64,000 nucleotides of DNA from Aureispira sp964445645 (GCA_964445645.1 CAYULH010000001.1:62001-126000); one strand, 5' to 3'. Counted from the stretch's first letter, positions 46,329 through 55,875 are shown. Notes: generated by a model not told the origin, from the letters alone. Numbers and translations: made by a program.

Positions 46329-46667
46329 AGGGAGATTCAGGAGTAAAACAAATGTGTGTTTTGAAGTAAATTTGCCCTTGTTTTTGCAACAAAACAATTG
46401 AATATAGAGCCTTTATCGCATCTATAGGTGTTTGGAATAAAATACGAAACTATCCTTTGATAAATCTAAAAAAGATATTACCCCGCTTTTGTAGCAAAAC
46501 CTTTAAAATTGGGGCATGAATTGAACTACTCTAAGCATATTAAATCTAATAAAAACAATTCATTTTATCATAAGTTGTTACTAATGAACTGCTTTAGAAT
46601 TAAAATAAAATCACTTTATGTTTTTGTTTTACTACTGAAAGCCCCTTTTTAGTCTTTGATATTTATT
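46329..46667. other. gene-free region between convergent units
   Basis: About 340 bp, AT-rich, between the cassette terminator and the 3' end of the polyprenyl synthase gene. TAAATTTG occurs at 46367-46374 on the plus strand, but no gene follows it. Nothing else supported. Confidence 0.5.
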
Positions 46668-47642
46668 CTAATGCTCCCGCTTCATAAGCATTTGCAAGAA
46701 ATCACGGAGTTTTTGTTTTTTATCCTCGCTCACACTCAGACTTTCCAAGTTTTCCATGGCCTTATTGCTATAAAAATCCATCAATTTCTGCATTTCTTTA
46801 GGAATATCGAGTGCTCTAAAGATATTCGTTACCTTCTCAATCTTGCTATTTTCTTCTGCTACAGGAGTAGGTTTGGCCAAAAGTGCATTCAATTCGGCTT
46901 TGGTGGCATCATCGGCCAACTCCAATGCCTTGATTACGAGCGCAGTTTTTTTGTTTTGCACAATATCCCCTCCAATGCGTTTGCCAACCTTTGCCTTACT
47001 GCCAAATGTATCCAACCAGTCGTCCTTGATTTGGAAGGCAATACCCAAGTTACGACCATAATTGCCAATCAATTCAGCTTCTTCTTCAGATGCACCAGCT
47101 ACCAAAGCACCCATTTTGAGCGCACCATACAACAAAATAGAAGTTTTAAGCTCGATCATACGAATGTACTCTTCTAGCGTAACCGTTGTTTGGCTTTCAA
47201 AATCTACATCTAATTGTTGTCCATTACAAACCTCAATAGCCACTTTGTTGAAGATAGGAAACAGCTTTACAAACAAATCATCATCTAATTTTCGCAATTC
47301 TTCAAAGGTATACAGCAGCATGACATCGCCTGATAAAATAGCTGTATTAACACTGTATTTCTCATGTACACTAGGTTGACCTCGGCGCAGGGGAGAGGCA
47401 TCCATAATATCATCGTGCATCAACGAAAAATTATGAAAGAGTTCTACAGCCATAGCTACAGGTAAGGCATCGTTTGGATTTCCTCCAAAAAGCTCACAAG
47501 CCAACAAAGAGAGTACGGGGCGAATTTGTTTGCCCTTGAGCGATAAGATATAATCTAATGGCTCATAGAGTGTTTGAGGCTCTAACTTTGAGAAATTGTT
47601 TTGGGTTTGGTAGTTTTGAAATAGTTGTTGTAGTTTTTTCAT
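46668..47642 (-). CDS. trans-polyprenyl diphosphate synthase (GGPP/FPP synthase type)
   Basis: A 324-residue class I isoprenyl diphosphate synthase that condenses isopentenyl diphosphate with allylic diphosphates. The first Asp-rich motif is DDIMD (77-81), followed by RRGQPS; the second is in IAFQIKDDWLD near 205-215. KGKQIRP near residue 36 binds isopentenyl diphosphate. The chain length of the product cannot be fixed by eye; the Ser/Met/His near the first motif are compatible with C15-C20 products. Cytosolic, normal length. Transcribed leftward; the upstream region contains a 12-bp inverted repeat at 47742-47772. Confidence 0.92.
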   Translation of the reverse strand: MKKLQQLFQNYQTQNNFSKLEPQTLYEPLDYILSLKGKQIRPVLSLLACELFGGNPNDALPVAMAVELFHNFSLMHDDIMDASPLRRGQPSVHEKYSVNTAILSGDVMLLYTFEELRKLDDDLFVKLFPIFNKVAIEVCNGQQLDVDFESQTTVTLEEYIRMIELKTSILLYGALKMGALVAGASEEEAELIGNYGRNLGIAFQIKDDWLDTFGSKAKVGKRIGGDIVQNKKTALVIKALELADDATKAELNALLAKPTPVAEENSKIEKVTNIFRALDIPKEMQKLMDFYSNKAMENLESLSVSEDKKQKLRDFLQMLMKREH

Positions 47643-48091
47643 CGTTTGTGATTGATAAGGAGGTGTGAAGGGCTTTATGTTTATTTGAAATGTAAAAAAT
47701 AACCAAACAAAGTACGTTCATAAGTACTCGCAAAGTAATCTGCCTTATTTGATACATGGCATCAAATAAGGCAAGCTTAATGCCGAGTCAGGGCAAAATA
47801 ACCATTTTTTCGTAGGAAAACTTTTTTTGAGGCTATCTAGGACAAAGCTATAAACTATTTTATTTTACTCAATAATACTTCGTGGCTTTTTTACTTTTTT
47901 TTTCAAAAAAGCTAAAAAAAAATCTTGTATCTAATTGATTATCAGTATTTTGTGTTTTTTATTTCTTTTTATGTGTAATGAATTGATAATCAAACATATA
48001 CGGTTTTTTAACAAAGTAAGGACACAAGCAAATTGGCTAGAATAATTTTAAGAAAAGAAATTAACGTGTGCTTCGTTATACTATAAACTTC
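47643..48091. other. intergenic region upstream of the polyprenyl synthase gene
   Basis: About 450 bp without a gene. It contains a perfect 12-bp inverted repeat (47742-47753 with 47761-47772, 7-nt spacer) ~100 bp before the synthase start, near TACTTTG-type -7 look-alikes on the minus strand. The rest is AT-rich with long T and A runs around 47880-47940. Confidence 0.5.
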
Positions 48092-48892
48092 TTACTTAAA
48101 ATGCTTTTGAATACCTGCCAATATGGTCTGAAATAATCCATCATTAACAGCTACAATCTCTTGCCCATGTATAAAATCACGGCCACCCGAAAAGTCACTA
48201 ACTTGGCCTCCGGCTTGTTGTACCAAAAAAGCACCTGCTGCTACATCCCAAGGAGAGAGGCTATATTCAAAGTAACCGTCAAAACGGCCACAAGCAACAT
48301 AGGCCAAATCTAATGCAGCTGATCCAAAACGACGCAATCCACGTGTATCGCGCATAAAACGCTGCAATACTTCTATATAAGCGGGCATACGCTCAAAATC
48401 ATAATATGGAAAACCAGTAGCCAGTAGGCTGTCTTCTAGTTGAGTAGTTGGGCTAACGTGGATAGGCTTGCCATTTAAAAAAGCAGCCGATGCCCCTTTC
48501 CAACTGTAAAACAATTCTTGGCGATTGGCCTCGTATACAATTCCTATGACGGTTTCGCCCTCGTATTGCAAGGCCAAACTAATAGAAAAGAAAGGCAAGC
48601 CGTGTAAAAAGTTGGTCGTGCCATCTAGCGGATCAATAATCCATTGCCAAGGACGCTCTTCGGTGCTTACGGTGCCCTCTTCGGCCAAGAAACTTGCCTC
48701 TGGAACAAGAACTTGAAGCCCTTGTATTAGGCGTTGCTCGGCAGTTTTGTCCACATAGCTCACCAAGTGATTGCGTTGTTTTTGCTCAATATCAGCAGCA
48801 CTTACTTTTCCGAGTTCTTGGCATAAAAATGAACCAACTTCTTGGCTCAATTGGCAGCCTTGTTGGCAAATTTGCTCTAGTTTTTTTTGCAT
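48092..48892 (-). CDS. inositol monophosphatase family protein
   Basis: A 266-residue Mg-dependent, lithium-sensitive-type phosphatase. The metal ligands are visible: EEG (71-73) and WIIDPLDGTTNF with D87 and D90. The SPWDVAAGAFLVQQAGG motif lies near 210-230. Relatives dephosphorylate inositol 1-phosphate, 3'-phosphoadenosine 5'-phosphate (CysQ) or sugar phosphates; the sequence alone does not separate these, though the motif set is closest to SuhB/IMPase. Cytosolic and full length. A terminator separates it from the pyrophosphatase gene upstream, so it has its own promoter or depends on read-through. Confidence 0.9.
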   Translation of the reverse strand: MQKKLEQICQQGCQLSQEVGSFLCQELGKVSAADIEQKQRNHLVSYVDKTAEQRLIQGLQVLVPEASFLAEEGTVSTEERPWQWIIDPLDGTTNFLHGLPFFSISLALQYEGETVIGIVYEANRQELFYSWKGASAAFLNGKPIHVSPTTQLEDSLLATGFPYYDFERMPAYIEVLQRFMRDTRGLRRFGSAALDLAYVACGRFDGYFEYSLSPWDVAAGAFLVQQAGGQVSDFSGGRDFIHGQEIVAVNDGLFQTILAGIQKHFK

Positions 48893-48906
48893 AATCTAAT
48901 TCTAAG

Positions 48907-48947
48907 AAAAAACGCCGCCCTAAAGCAAGATTAGGACAGCGTTTTTT
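48907..48947 (-). terminator. terminator after the pyrophosphatase gene
   Basis: Arms 48907-48915 and 48939-48947 (A6CGC with GCGT6) plus an inner 5-bp stem form an imperfect hairpin with T runs on both strands, 23 bp past the pyrophosphatase stop and just upstream of the IMPase start. Confidence 0.75.
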
Positions 48948-48970
48948 AGTATTGTTGGGAAATTATCTTC

Positions 48971-49681
48971 TTAGTGGGTAGTGGTATTCAAAGCCTCTGC
49001 TAGTGTTTTTGCCAAGTCTTCGTCCAAATTACCAAAGTGAGTTGCATAGTCTTGTTGGCTTCTGCGAACCACCTCCAACGCTTCCTCACGTCCATAAGTA
49101 TGTGTAATTTCAACTTCCTTATTCTTTTCAGGATTATCTGGATCCTCTTTGTAAGTCAAGAAGTAATGCTTGATGCGTTTGATGAGCTTTGGAGGGCACT
49201 CTGATACATCTTTGATCTCACCATAGGTATGATCGTCTTTGAGAACAGCAATGATTTTATCATCAGCCTCTCCTCCATCAATCATACGAAAACCACCCAC
49301 TACAACAGCATCTAGTAGTAAATCTCCGTGGGGTAGGGTGCGGTCAGTGAGCACACAAATATCCAAAGGATCATTATCCCCCTCAATTCCTGTACGGCCT
49401 GTTTGCTGCATACAAAACTCCGCCATAGCTTCTGCGGAGTAGGTTCTAGGAATTAGACCATAAGGAACAGGAAGCGTATTGGAGAATTTATTGGGGCGGT
49501 CAACCATTAAGTAACCACTTTCTTTACAAATTTCATATTTCATTTCGTCACCCGGTACTACCTCAATGAAGCAGCGCACTACTTCGGGAGCACCCGCTCC
49601 AACAGAGATGCCGTGCCAAGGATGCGCTTTGTAACGTTTGCCGAATCTATTCCACACATCGTGTAGTTTTTCATTAGCCAT
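48971..49681 (-). CDS. ppa: inorganic pyrophosphatase (family I)
   Basis: A 236-residue family I soluble pyrophosphatase that drives biosynthesis by hydrolysing pyrophosphate. The signature DNDPLDICVL holds the three metal-binding aspartates. The start PWHGISVGAGAPEVVRCFIEVVPGDEMKYE and YGLIPRTYS are family-typical of the longer Bacteroidota/eukaryote-like form. Cytosolic. The gene has its own upstream region with TACATTTG on the minus strand (49748-49741) and an 18-nt palindrome (49713-49730). Confidence 0.93.
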   Translation of the reverse strand: MANEKLHDVWNRFGKRYKAHPWHGISVGAGAPEVVRCFIEVVPGDEMKYEICKESGYLMVDRPNKFSNTLPVPYGLIPRTYSAEAMAEFCMQQTGRTGIEGDNDPLDICVLTDRTLPHGDLLLDAVVVGGFRMIDGGEADDKIIAVLKDDHTYGEIKDVSECPPKLIKRIKHYFLTYKEDPDNPEKNKEVEITHTYGREEALEVVRRSQQDYATHFGNLDEDLAKTLAEALNTTTH

Positions 49682-49740
49682 AGTAGTTCATCTAATTATT
49701 ATACAGAATAAAAAAGAACAATTGTTCTTTAATTAGGGTG

Positions 49741-49775
49741 CAAATGTAGGCTTTTTGTTTTAGAATTAGTTCAAA
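49741..49775 (-). promoter_or_regulatory. ppa: promoter candidate for the pyrophosphatase gene
   Basis: Minus strand: TTTG (49775-49772), 23-nt spacer, TACATTTG (49748-49741), a full match to both Bacteroidota promoter elements with a slightly long spacer. Start codon 60 bp downstream. Confidence 0.5.
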
Positions 49776-49842
49776 CCGTCTGTGTTTTTTCTTTTCATGG
49801 CTTCAGATATTACCAAGACGGGATTGGTACAAAGACAAAAGT

Positions 49843-52800
49843 TTAATGTTGTTTAATCAAGTCCAACAAATCAGCAGCCGACATTTTGGAACTTGCATCT
49901 GTACCTTCTAATAAAGAATCTGCCAAGTCACGCTTATTTTCGTGCAGTTTGATTATTTTTTCCTCAATTGTATTTTCTGCAATAAGACGATACACAGTTA
50001 CAGGCCGTTTTTGTCCGAGGCGGTGGGCACGGTCAGAGGCTTGGTCTTCTACAGCAGGATTCCACCAAGGATCCATGTGAATAACATAATCTGCTGCTGT
50101 TAGATTTAACCCAGTACCCCCTGCTTTTAAACTAATCAAAAACAAATCGCCCTTGCCTTGCTGAAAAGCATCAATGCGCTCTTGGCGTTTGGCCGAAGGG
50201 GTTTGACCATCCAGATATTGATAACGAATGTTTTTTTGCTGAATGTATTCTTCAATCAACTTCAAATGCCCTACAAATTGGCTAAAAATAAGTGCTTTGT
50301 GCCCATTAGAAATTAATTCATCAACAATTTCGCCCAACAAATTCAATTTAGAACTCTGCAAATCAATCGTAGAGTCAACCAATTTGGGATTGCAACAAGC
50401 ACGGCGCAAACGCATGATTTGTGCCAATACCTTTAGGTGTTGAGTACCTCCCACTTGTTTGGGTTCTTGCTCCAAACTCTCCACAGCCGTTTGGCGCAAA
50501 GCTTCGTAGAAAGCTTGTTCCTTGGTCGATAAATTGACACTCAATACAATTTCTGTCTTTTCGGGCAATTCCTTTAACACCTCTTTTTTGTGGCGGCGCA
50601 AAATAAATGGACGAATTAGGTTTTGGAGTTGTATCTGTGTGGCCCGATTTCTATCTTTTTCAATAGGAATGGCAAAACGCTCACGAAAAGCACGCAAGTT
50701 GCCCAATAAGCCGGGATTGATAAAACGGAACAAGTTCCACAACTCACCCAAATGATTTTCTATAGGCGTACCTGTGGTAATAATCTTAAATTTGCCTTGC
50801 AACTTCATGGCTGCCTGTGAGCGTTTGGCGCTACTGTTTTTGATGGCCTGCGCTTCGTCCAGTACAATGGTTTCAAAGACACAACTAGCAAACAAATCAC
50901 ATTCGGTTTGCAACAAGCCATAAGTAGTGATAATCACTTGCCCGGCAGCTGCATTTTTTATACTTTGTTTTCGATCACTCTCACTAAAAAGAATAGTGGT
51001 TAGGCTGGGGGCAAACTGTTTGATTTCCTTGATCCAATTGCGACAAACAGAAGCAGGGGCAACCACCAAACTCGGCCCATTGACACCACGTTTTAGGATA
51101 ACAGCCAATGCCTGAATGGTTTTTCCCAAGCCCATATCATCGGCCAAACAAGCACCCACACCCCATTCGGCAAGTTTGCACAACCACTGGTAACCTTCTA
51201 TCTGATAACTTCGCAAGGTGGCATTCAGGGCAGTAGGCACTTCAAATTGTTGTTGTTCTATGATTTGCAATTGTTGAGTATGTTCGTTCCAAGAATCATC
51301 CATAGCAACATTCGAAGCATCGATAAGCAAATCATTGAGCGCAAAGCTGGCGAGTGGATGTATTCTGCCATCATCATTGGTGTATTTGTAAATACCATCC
51401 AATTGTTTTTTGAGCTGCTTGCTCAAGGCCAAAAATTGTCCATCATCCAACTCGATAAACTCCGATTGTGCGTATTGCATTTTCATCAACAAATCGCGCA
51501 TATTCAAGACCAGATGTTCATTGACTTGCAAGGTGCCTGAAATTCCAAACCAATCATTCTCACGCTGAATAGAAAGCTGTAAATTTTCAGTATCAACTTG
51601 TCGTTTAATACGCAATTGTTCGCCTTTGGGCCACTCAATTACGATTTGGTTCTCTAGTTTAAATGGCTCCAATTCTTGTAGGAATGTCAAGCAACTATAT
51701 GGATTATCCAATTGCCAAACCTGATTTTCACTAGGATTGTCTTGCAAACTACTACAGGCAGCCAATACTTGTTCATACGCTTCTAATTCAAGGCTTAGAT
51801 TACGTTTGGTTTGTGTACGTACATCGTCTACCAGCCCCACTACACGAGCAGAACCCTCACCGGGTTTAAAGTAAGGAGCAGATTCGTGAAAGGGTTTTAC
51901 AAAAAATTCTACATGAAAACCTTCGCCTACAGGCAATAAATGCACATAAATACGCTGATCGGCCTCTACGGTAGGAATACTGTCATTCTGAAATTCTAAG
52001 TCAGATTGTAAAGGCATAATTCTAGAAAGCCCTGCAAGCGTGTGTTCCAATTGACCTTTGCCCTTGAACGGAATTATCAAGCCCTCTTTGCCTAGTATTT
52101 GAGCCAACTCTAATTGTTGGTCATTAACCTCCACCAGCTTGTAGCGTGTAGGTGTTTCTTTAATAACATAACAACCTTCTCGCTTGATAGGAATAGATGG
52201 GCGCAAATCGTAACCTTCTTCTATTTCTTTGACGACCAATTCTACACTGCCTTGACGCAATTCACAAGCTACTTCTGGTGATTTGTGTAAGAACAACAAA
52301 GGATGTCCAATCAGTGTCCTAAATGTTTTGGTAGGATTGTAAAATCCATAACTATTATTGGTTGGATAATAATCGGGTGTCTTGGATAGGGTATTAATAA
52401 TGCGCCAATCATGAGGCGTAGTTTCCAAAATAGAACCTTCCAATAATTTCTCAAATGGGGCATTGCGCCCTTTAGACCAAGTGCCATTTTTATTGACACG
52501 CTGAATCTTGGGCTGAATGATTTCTCGTTCAAAATCTACCAACCAAATTAAGCGGCTTTGCAAATTAGTATTCGTAGCATTATGCCCACCATTAAGATCA
52601 GCCAATGCATGCAGTGCTACTTCCCAATCTTCTTGTATACCCACTACATCTAGCAAGGAAGGCAAATCGCCAATAATAGCACGCAATTCTTTTGCTTTGT
52701 TCGCATAAAAATCCTTGCGTGTGGTGGATTGTTCCTGCATCAGTACAGCTACATTATAAGCCACCCAATAATAGCCATTCTTAATAGCTTTGTGTTGCAA

Positions 52801-53961
52801 GGTCAGGGCATAATTTTCCCAATTGGGGGCATACGTTTGTGTCCAGTGCTGTGCATACAAATAGAGTAGTCCATGCAAATCATAATACAAATACTCTTGT
52901 TCAAACAGCTCTTGGGCCCGCTCTGTTTGTTGTTGCAAATGCTCTACTATAGCCCCCATATACAGATAAACATTGCTGACTGTTTTGGACAGCACATCCT
53001 TAAAAAATTGCTTGATAGCAGGGATATGCTTGGTATTGTGATTTTTGAGCAAGGCCAAAATGTAAATTACACCATGATAATCCTTAAAATAGGCTTTGTG
53101 AGATTTTTCTTTTTTTTGGTATAATTGAAGCGCACGCTCATAGCGATTGAGTGCTTTGATATTATAACCTTGAACAAAATACAACCAACCTTTGAATTGA
53201 AGGGCAGGAATGGAGTCTTTATCATCCCATATTTTTTGTACAATTTGCCAGTCGCCTCGCAATAAGGCGTGCATACTAACATAATAATGCACCAATTCTA
53301 ATTCTTCACTATTCAGACTATTGGCAATGCTCTGTATATTATCCAATGGAATTTGTACATTTTTTAGAGACAAAATCATGGTCCCCAATTGCGATTTGTA
53401 AAATTCAAACTGAAATTCGGGTGACAGTTGTGTAATATTGGCAATACCATAACGATCTACAAACAACTGCTTGTACAAGTTATCCATATAAAAAGAGTGG
53501 CCTTCTTTGAGCAAGGCTACTGCTTTTGCAAACATTTTGTAATTGTTGGTATACAATGCAAAAGAAGCATCTCTAAACAATTGTTGTGTCTGTCTGCGAG
53601 CTGGCACCGTCTCCTTAATGCCGGGCAATAAATTCAGTAATGCTTTGCGCCAAGTAGCGAGTCGGCGATCGGCAATGGCTTTTTGAATAACCAAGTGGTA
53701 TGCTTTGGGATGAATTTGGTATTGCTGATCCAGTGTTTTCTTGACCAGCCCTTGGCGACGCAATAACTCCAAGGTTTGCCCCAAGTTAATGGCATTATAA
53801 GCCTTCTTGGCTGGTGTTTTTAATTTTGACTTTGCCGAGAGTTGTAGCAACTTGGCTTTCAGTTCAGGACCATCCACCAATGCCAGAAGCTTGAGCAAAT
53901 CCTTTTGGGAAGAGCCAAGGTCTTGGTAAGCTTTGGAAATGTCTTGTACATTAGTAATCAT
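49843..53961 (-). CDS. SNF2-family DEAD/DEAH-like ATPase with long helical N-terminus
   Basis: A 1372-residue Swi2/Snf2-type ATPase. The C-terminal engine has Walker A LADDMGLGKTIQ near 940, the DEAQAIKN box near 1035, TGTPIENHLGELWNLFRF, and the second RecA lobe ending KAGGTGLNLTAADYVIHMDPWWNPAVEDQASDRAHRLGQ. Upstream, ~560-930 is a mixed region before the motor that I do not recognise, and residues 1-450 are helical with TPR-like runs (LNRYERALQLYQKK). Bacterial relatives (RapA-like, HepA-like) remodel protein-DNA complexes or RNA polymerase; the target here is unknown. It follows panC by 6 bp, an unusual partner. Confidence 0.9.
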   Translation of the reverse strand: MITNVQDISKAYQDLGSSQKDLLKLLALVDGPELKAKLLQLSAKSKLKTPAKKAYNAINLGQTLELLRRQGLVKKTLDQQYQIHPKAYHLVIQKAIADRRLATWRKALLNLLPGIKETVPARRQTQQLFRDASFALYTNNYKMFAKAVALLKEGHSFYMDNLYKQLFVDRYGIANITQLSPEFQFEFYKSQLGTMILSLKNVQIPLDNIQSIANSLNSEELELVHYYVSMHALLRGDWQIVQKIWDDKDSIPALQFKGWLYFVQGYNIKALNRYERALQLYQKKEKSHKAYFKDYHGVIYILALLKNHNTKHIPAIKQFFKDVLSKTVSNVYLYMGAIVEHLQQQTERAQELFEQEYLYYDLHGLLYLYAQHWTQTYAPNWENYALTLQHKAIKNGYYWVAYNVAVLMQEQSTTRKDFYANKAKELRAIIGDLPSLLDVVGIQEDWEVALHALADLNGGHNATNTNLQSRLIWLVDFEREIIQPKIQRVNKNGTWSKGRNAPFEKLLEGSILETTPHDWRIINTLSKTPDYYPTNNSYGFYNPTKTFRTLIGHPLLFLHKSPEVACELRQGSVELVVKEIEEGYDLRPSIPIKREGCYVIKETPTRYKLVEVNDQQLELAQILGKEGLIIPFKGKGQLEHTLAGLSRIMPLQSDLEFQNDSIPTVEADQRIYVHLLPVGEGFHVEFFVKPFHESAPYFKPGEGSARVVGLVDDVRTQTKRNLSLELEAYEQVLAACSSLQDNPSENQVWQLDNPYSCLTFLQELEPFKLENQIVIEWPKGEQLRIKRQVDTENLQLSIQRENDWFGISGTLQVNEHLVLNMRDLLMKMQYAQSEFIELDDGQFLALSKQLKKQLDGIYKYTNDDGRIHPLASFALNDLLIDASNVAMDDSWNEHTQQLQIIEQQQFEVPTALNATLRSYQIEGYQWLCKLAEWGVGACLADDMGLGKTIQALAVILKRGVNGPSLVVAPASVCRNWIKEIKQFAPSLTTILFSESDRKQSIKNAAAGQVIITTYGLLQTECDLFASCVFETIVLDEAQAIKNSSAKRSQAAMKLQGKFKIITTGTPIENHLGELWNLFRFINPGLLGNLRAFRERFAIPIEKDRNRATQIQLQNLIRPFILRRHKKEVLKELPEKTEIVLSVNLSTKEQAFYEALRQTAVESLEQEPKQVGGTQHLKVLAQIMRLRRACCNPKLVDSTIDLQSSKLNLLGEIVDELISNGHKALIFSQFVGHLKLIEEYIQQKNIRYQYLDGQTPSAKRQERIDAFQQGKGDLFLISLKAGGTGLNLTAADYVIHMDPWWNPAVEDQASDRAHRLGQKRPVTVYRLIAENTIEEKIIKLHENKRDLADSLLEGTDASSKMSAADLLDLIKQH

Positions 53962-53967
53962 AAAATG

Positions 53968-54816
53968 CTAGCTTTCTCGTAGAATAATGTTGTCTAATAA
54001 ACGCACGCCATCAATGCGAACAGTGGTGCAGGCTGTAACCGTGGCAGCCTCCGAAAAAGAACGAATAGGTTCTAAGGAATCGCCATTAATAATCGTAAAA
54101 TAATCTGCTTTTAGGTCGTGGTTTTGTAAGAATTCCAAAGCATTTTGTTGTACAGTGGCCAAGGAGGCTGTTTGGGCTTGCTCTTGTGCCCGAAACAGCA
54201 TTGCCGAAATAAGTGCTGCTTTTTTTCGGCCCTCGGGGCTCAGCCGCACATTGCGAGAACTCATGGCTAGGCCATCTTTTTCTCTAACAATAGGAACACG
54301 TACCAACTCTATAGGCGCATCAAGAAGCGTCAGCAGTTTTTTGATAATTGTAAATTGTTGGTAGTCTTTTTGCCCCATAAATAAAGCCTGTGGTTGTACA
54401 ATAGCCAACAACCGATGTACTACTTGTACCACACCTGCAAAGTGCCCTGGCCGTTCTGCCCCTTCCATAGTCTCATCCAACCCCTCTAAATCAAAAGTAG
54501 GCGTATGCCAATTCTTGGGGTAAACCTCCTCTACAGAAGGCAAAAATAGGATATTGCAGCCTATTTTTTCCAATTGCTGTATATCCCGCTCAATAGGACG
54601 TGGGTACAATTCCAAATCCTGTGCCTCCCCAAATTGTGTAGGATTAACAAAAATAGAACAAACAACAATATCAGTTTGCTCCAGTGCTTGTTGTACCAAA
54701 CGAAGATGCCCATGGTGTAATGCTCCCATAGTAGGAACAAACCCAATGCGTTGATGTTGTTGGCGCAAAGCTGTTAAGTGGTGTTGTAGGGCAGAAACAG
54801 TTTTAAAGATGTACAT
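53968..54816 (-). CDS. panC: pantothenate synthetase
   Basis: Condenses pantoate and beta-alanine with ATP to make pantothenate. The start at 54816 (MYIFKTVSAL) gives 282 residues, the usual length; the open frame continues upstream to 55104 but that part is not PanC-like. The nucleotide-binding motif HHGH is at 34-37 after VPTMGALH. FVNPTQF, GQKDYQQF and the KMSKS-equivalent AMSSRNVRLSPE are present. The gene is divergent from the GT5-like gene, a head-to-head pairing common in Bacteroidota, and is followed 6 bp later by the SNF2-type gene. Confidence 0.96.
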   Translation of the reverse strand: MYIFKTVSALQHHLTALRQQHQRIGFVPTMGALHHGHLRLVQQALEQTDIVVCSIFVNPTQFGEAQDLELYPRPIERDIQQLEKIGCNILFLPSVEEVYPKNWHTPTFDLEGLDETMEGAERPGHFAGVVQVVHRLLAIVQPQALFMGQKDYQQFTIIKKLLTLLDAPIELVRVPIVREKDGLAMSSRNVRLSPEGRKKAALISAMLFRAQEQAQTASLATVQQNALEFLQNHDLKADYFTIINGDSLEPIRSFSEAATVTACTTVRIDGVRLLDNIILRES

Positions 54817-54974
54817 AATGATGGAAGACAGATCGATAAATGGCAAAAGAAGAATGAGAAAATAAAGAGCATACGCACTGCAAAACAACCTATCCAAAAC
54901 CCTCATTAATGATAAAATTTTATAATTGAGGTTAGAAGAAATAGGTTTAATACGGCAAATTGGTATTTTTTTCG

Positions 54975-54982
54975 TAAATTTG
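54975..54982 (+). promoter_or_regulatory. -7 box candidate for the GT5-like gene
   Basis: TAAATTTG matches TAnnTTTG exactly, 70 bp before the start at 55052 and in the panC-divergent region. No clean -33 element at the right distance. Confidence 0.4.
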
Positions 54983-55051
54983 CAAATCGGGAAAGCGATT
55001 TTAATCGTTGCCCCAAAGATTTTTTCATTAAATTTTAGAACGAGTAGTTTT

Positions 55052-55855
55052 ATGGCCGATAAGAAAAGAATATTGATAGTTACGCAAGAGATGAAACCAT
55101 ACACACTCCTTTCTCAGATGTCTGCGATAGTACGAGAGTATTCTCAATTCATCCAAGAAAACGGAGTAGAAGTGCGTATCCTAATGCCCAGATTTGGTAC
55201 TATCAATGAAAGAAGGCATCGCCTTCATGAGGTTGTTCGTTTGTCAGGAATGAACATCAATGTGGATGATGATGATTATCCTTTAATCATTAAAGTAGCC
55301 TCTTTGCCAGGTACTCGTATGCAGGTGTATTTCTTGGATAATGAAGACTTCTTTAAGCGTAAGCAAATGTTTGAGAAGGCAGATGGAACATTTTTTGAAG
55401 ATAACCTAGACAGAACTTTGTTCTTCTGCAAAGGCGTAGTAGAAACGGTAAAGAAATTTGGATGGGCACCTGATATTGTACACGCACATGGATGGATGAC
55501 CAGCCTATTGCCTGCTTTGCTAAAAACTAGCTATCGCAACGAGCCTATTTTCCAAAATGCACAAGTAGTCTATTCTGCTTATGATGCAGCGCAAGCCAAT
55601 GCCGCTTTTGCCAAGAATTTTGAGGCAAAAATGGAAAGCAATGGTTTGAGCGATATTACTACGGCTTATTTTGATGGAACTAAGGTAGACTTGAATGCTG
55701 GTGCTGCTAAATTTTCAGAAGGAACCATTGTAGGTGCAGAAGATGTGGATGGCGAATTTGTCATTGGCAATGTATTGCCTTACCAAGAAGAGTTGTCCAA
55801 TCGTTACTTAGAATTCTACGAAGAATTATTGAGTACTGCTGAGGAAAACGTATAG
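55052..55855 (+). CDS. glycogen/starch synthase-like protein, N-terminal half only
   Basis: A 267-residue protein matching only the N-terminal GT5 domain of glycogen synthases. The start at 55052 (MADKKRILIVTQEMKPYT) follows the family, and the upstream in-frame ATG is not supported. The blocks LMPRFGTINERRHRLHEV, VYFLDNEDFFKRK and PDIVHAHGWMTSLLPALL are clear. A normal synthase has ~470 residues with a second Rossmann domain carrying the donor-binding site; here the frame ends cleanly without it, and no remnant follows. The acidic C-terminus of ~60 residues looks specific. It may be a regulatory or binding protein, not an enzyme. It is followed by a long hairpin terminator, then DUF4270, glmS and DUF4290. 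Confidence 0.85.
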   Translation: MADKKRILIVTQEMKPYTLLSQMSAIVREYSQFIQENGVEVRILMPRFGTINERRHRLHEVVRLSGMNINVDDDDYPLIIKVASLPGTRMQVYFLDNEDFFKRKQMFEKADGTFFEDNLDRTLFFCKGVVETVKKFGWAPDIVHAHGWMTSLLPALLKTSYRNEPIFQNAQVVYSAYDAAQANAAFAKNFEAKMESNGLSDITTAYFDGTKVDLNAGAAKFSEGTIVGAEDVDGEFVIGNVLPYQEELSNRYLEFYEELLSTAEENV

Positions 55856-55875
55856 ATCGTCTTTTTGTAGGTCAA

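Noticed and set aside
46367..46374. TAAATTTG promoter-like box on the plus strand
   Set aside because: No gene or structured RNA follows on that strand before the convergent polyprenyl synthase gene.
54817..55104. N-terminal extension of panC with a membrane-like segment
   Set aside because: PanC begins with the MYIFKTVSAL-type sequence at 54816; the extension is not family-like and overlaps the divergent promoter region and GT5-like gene start.
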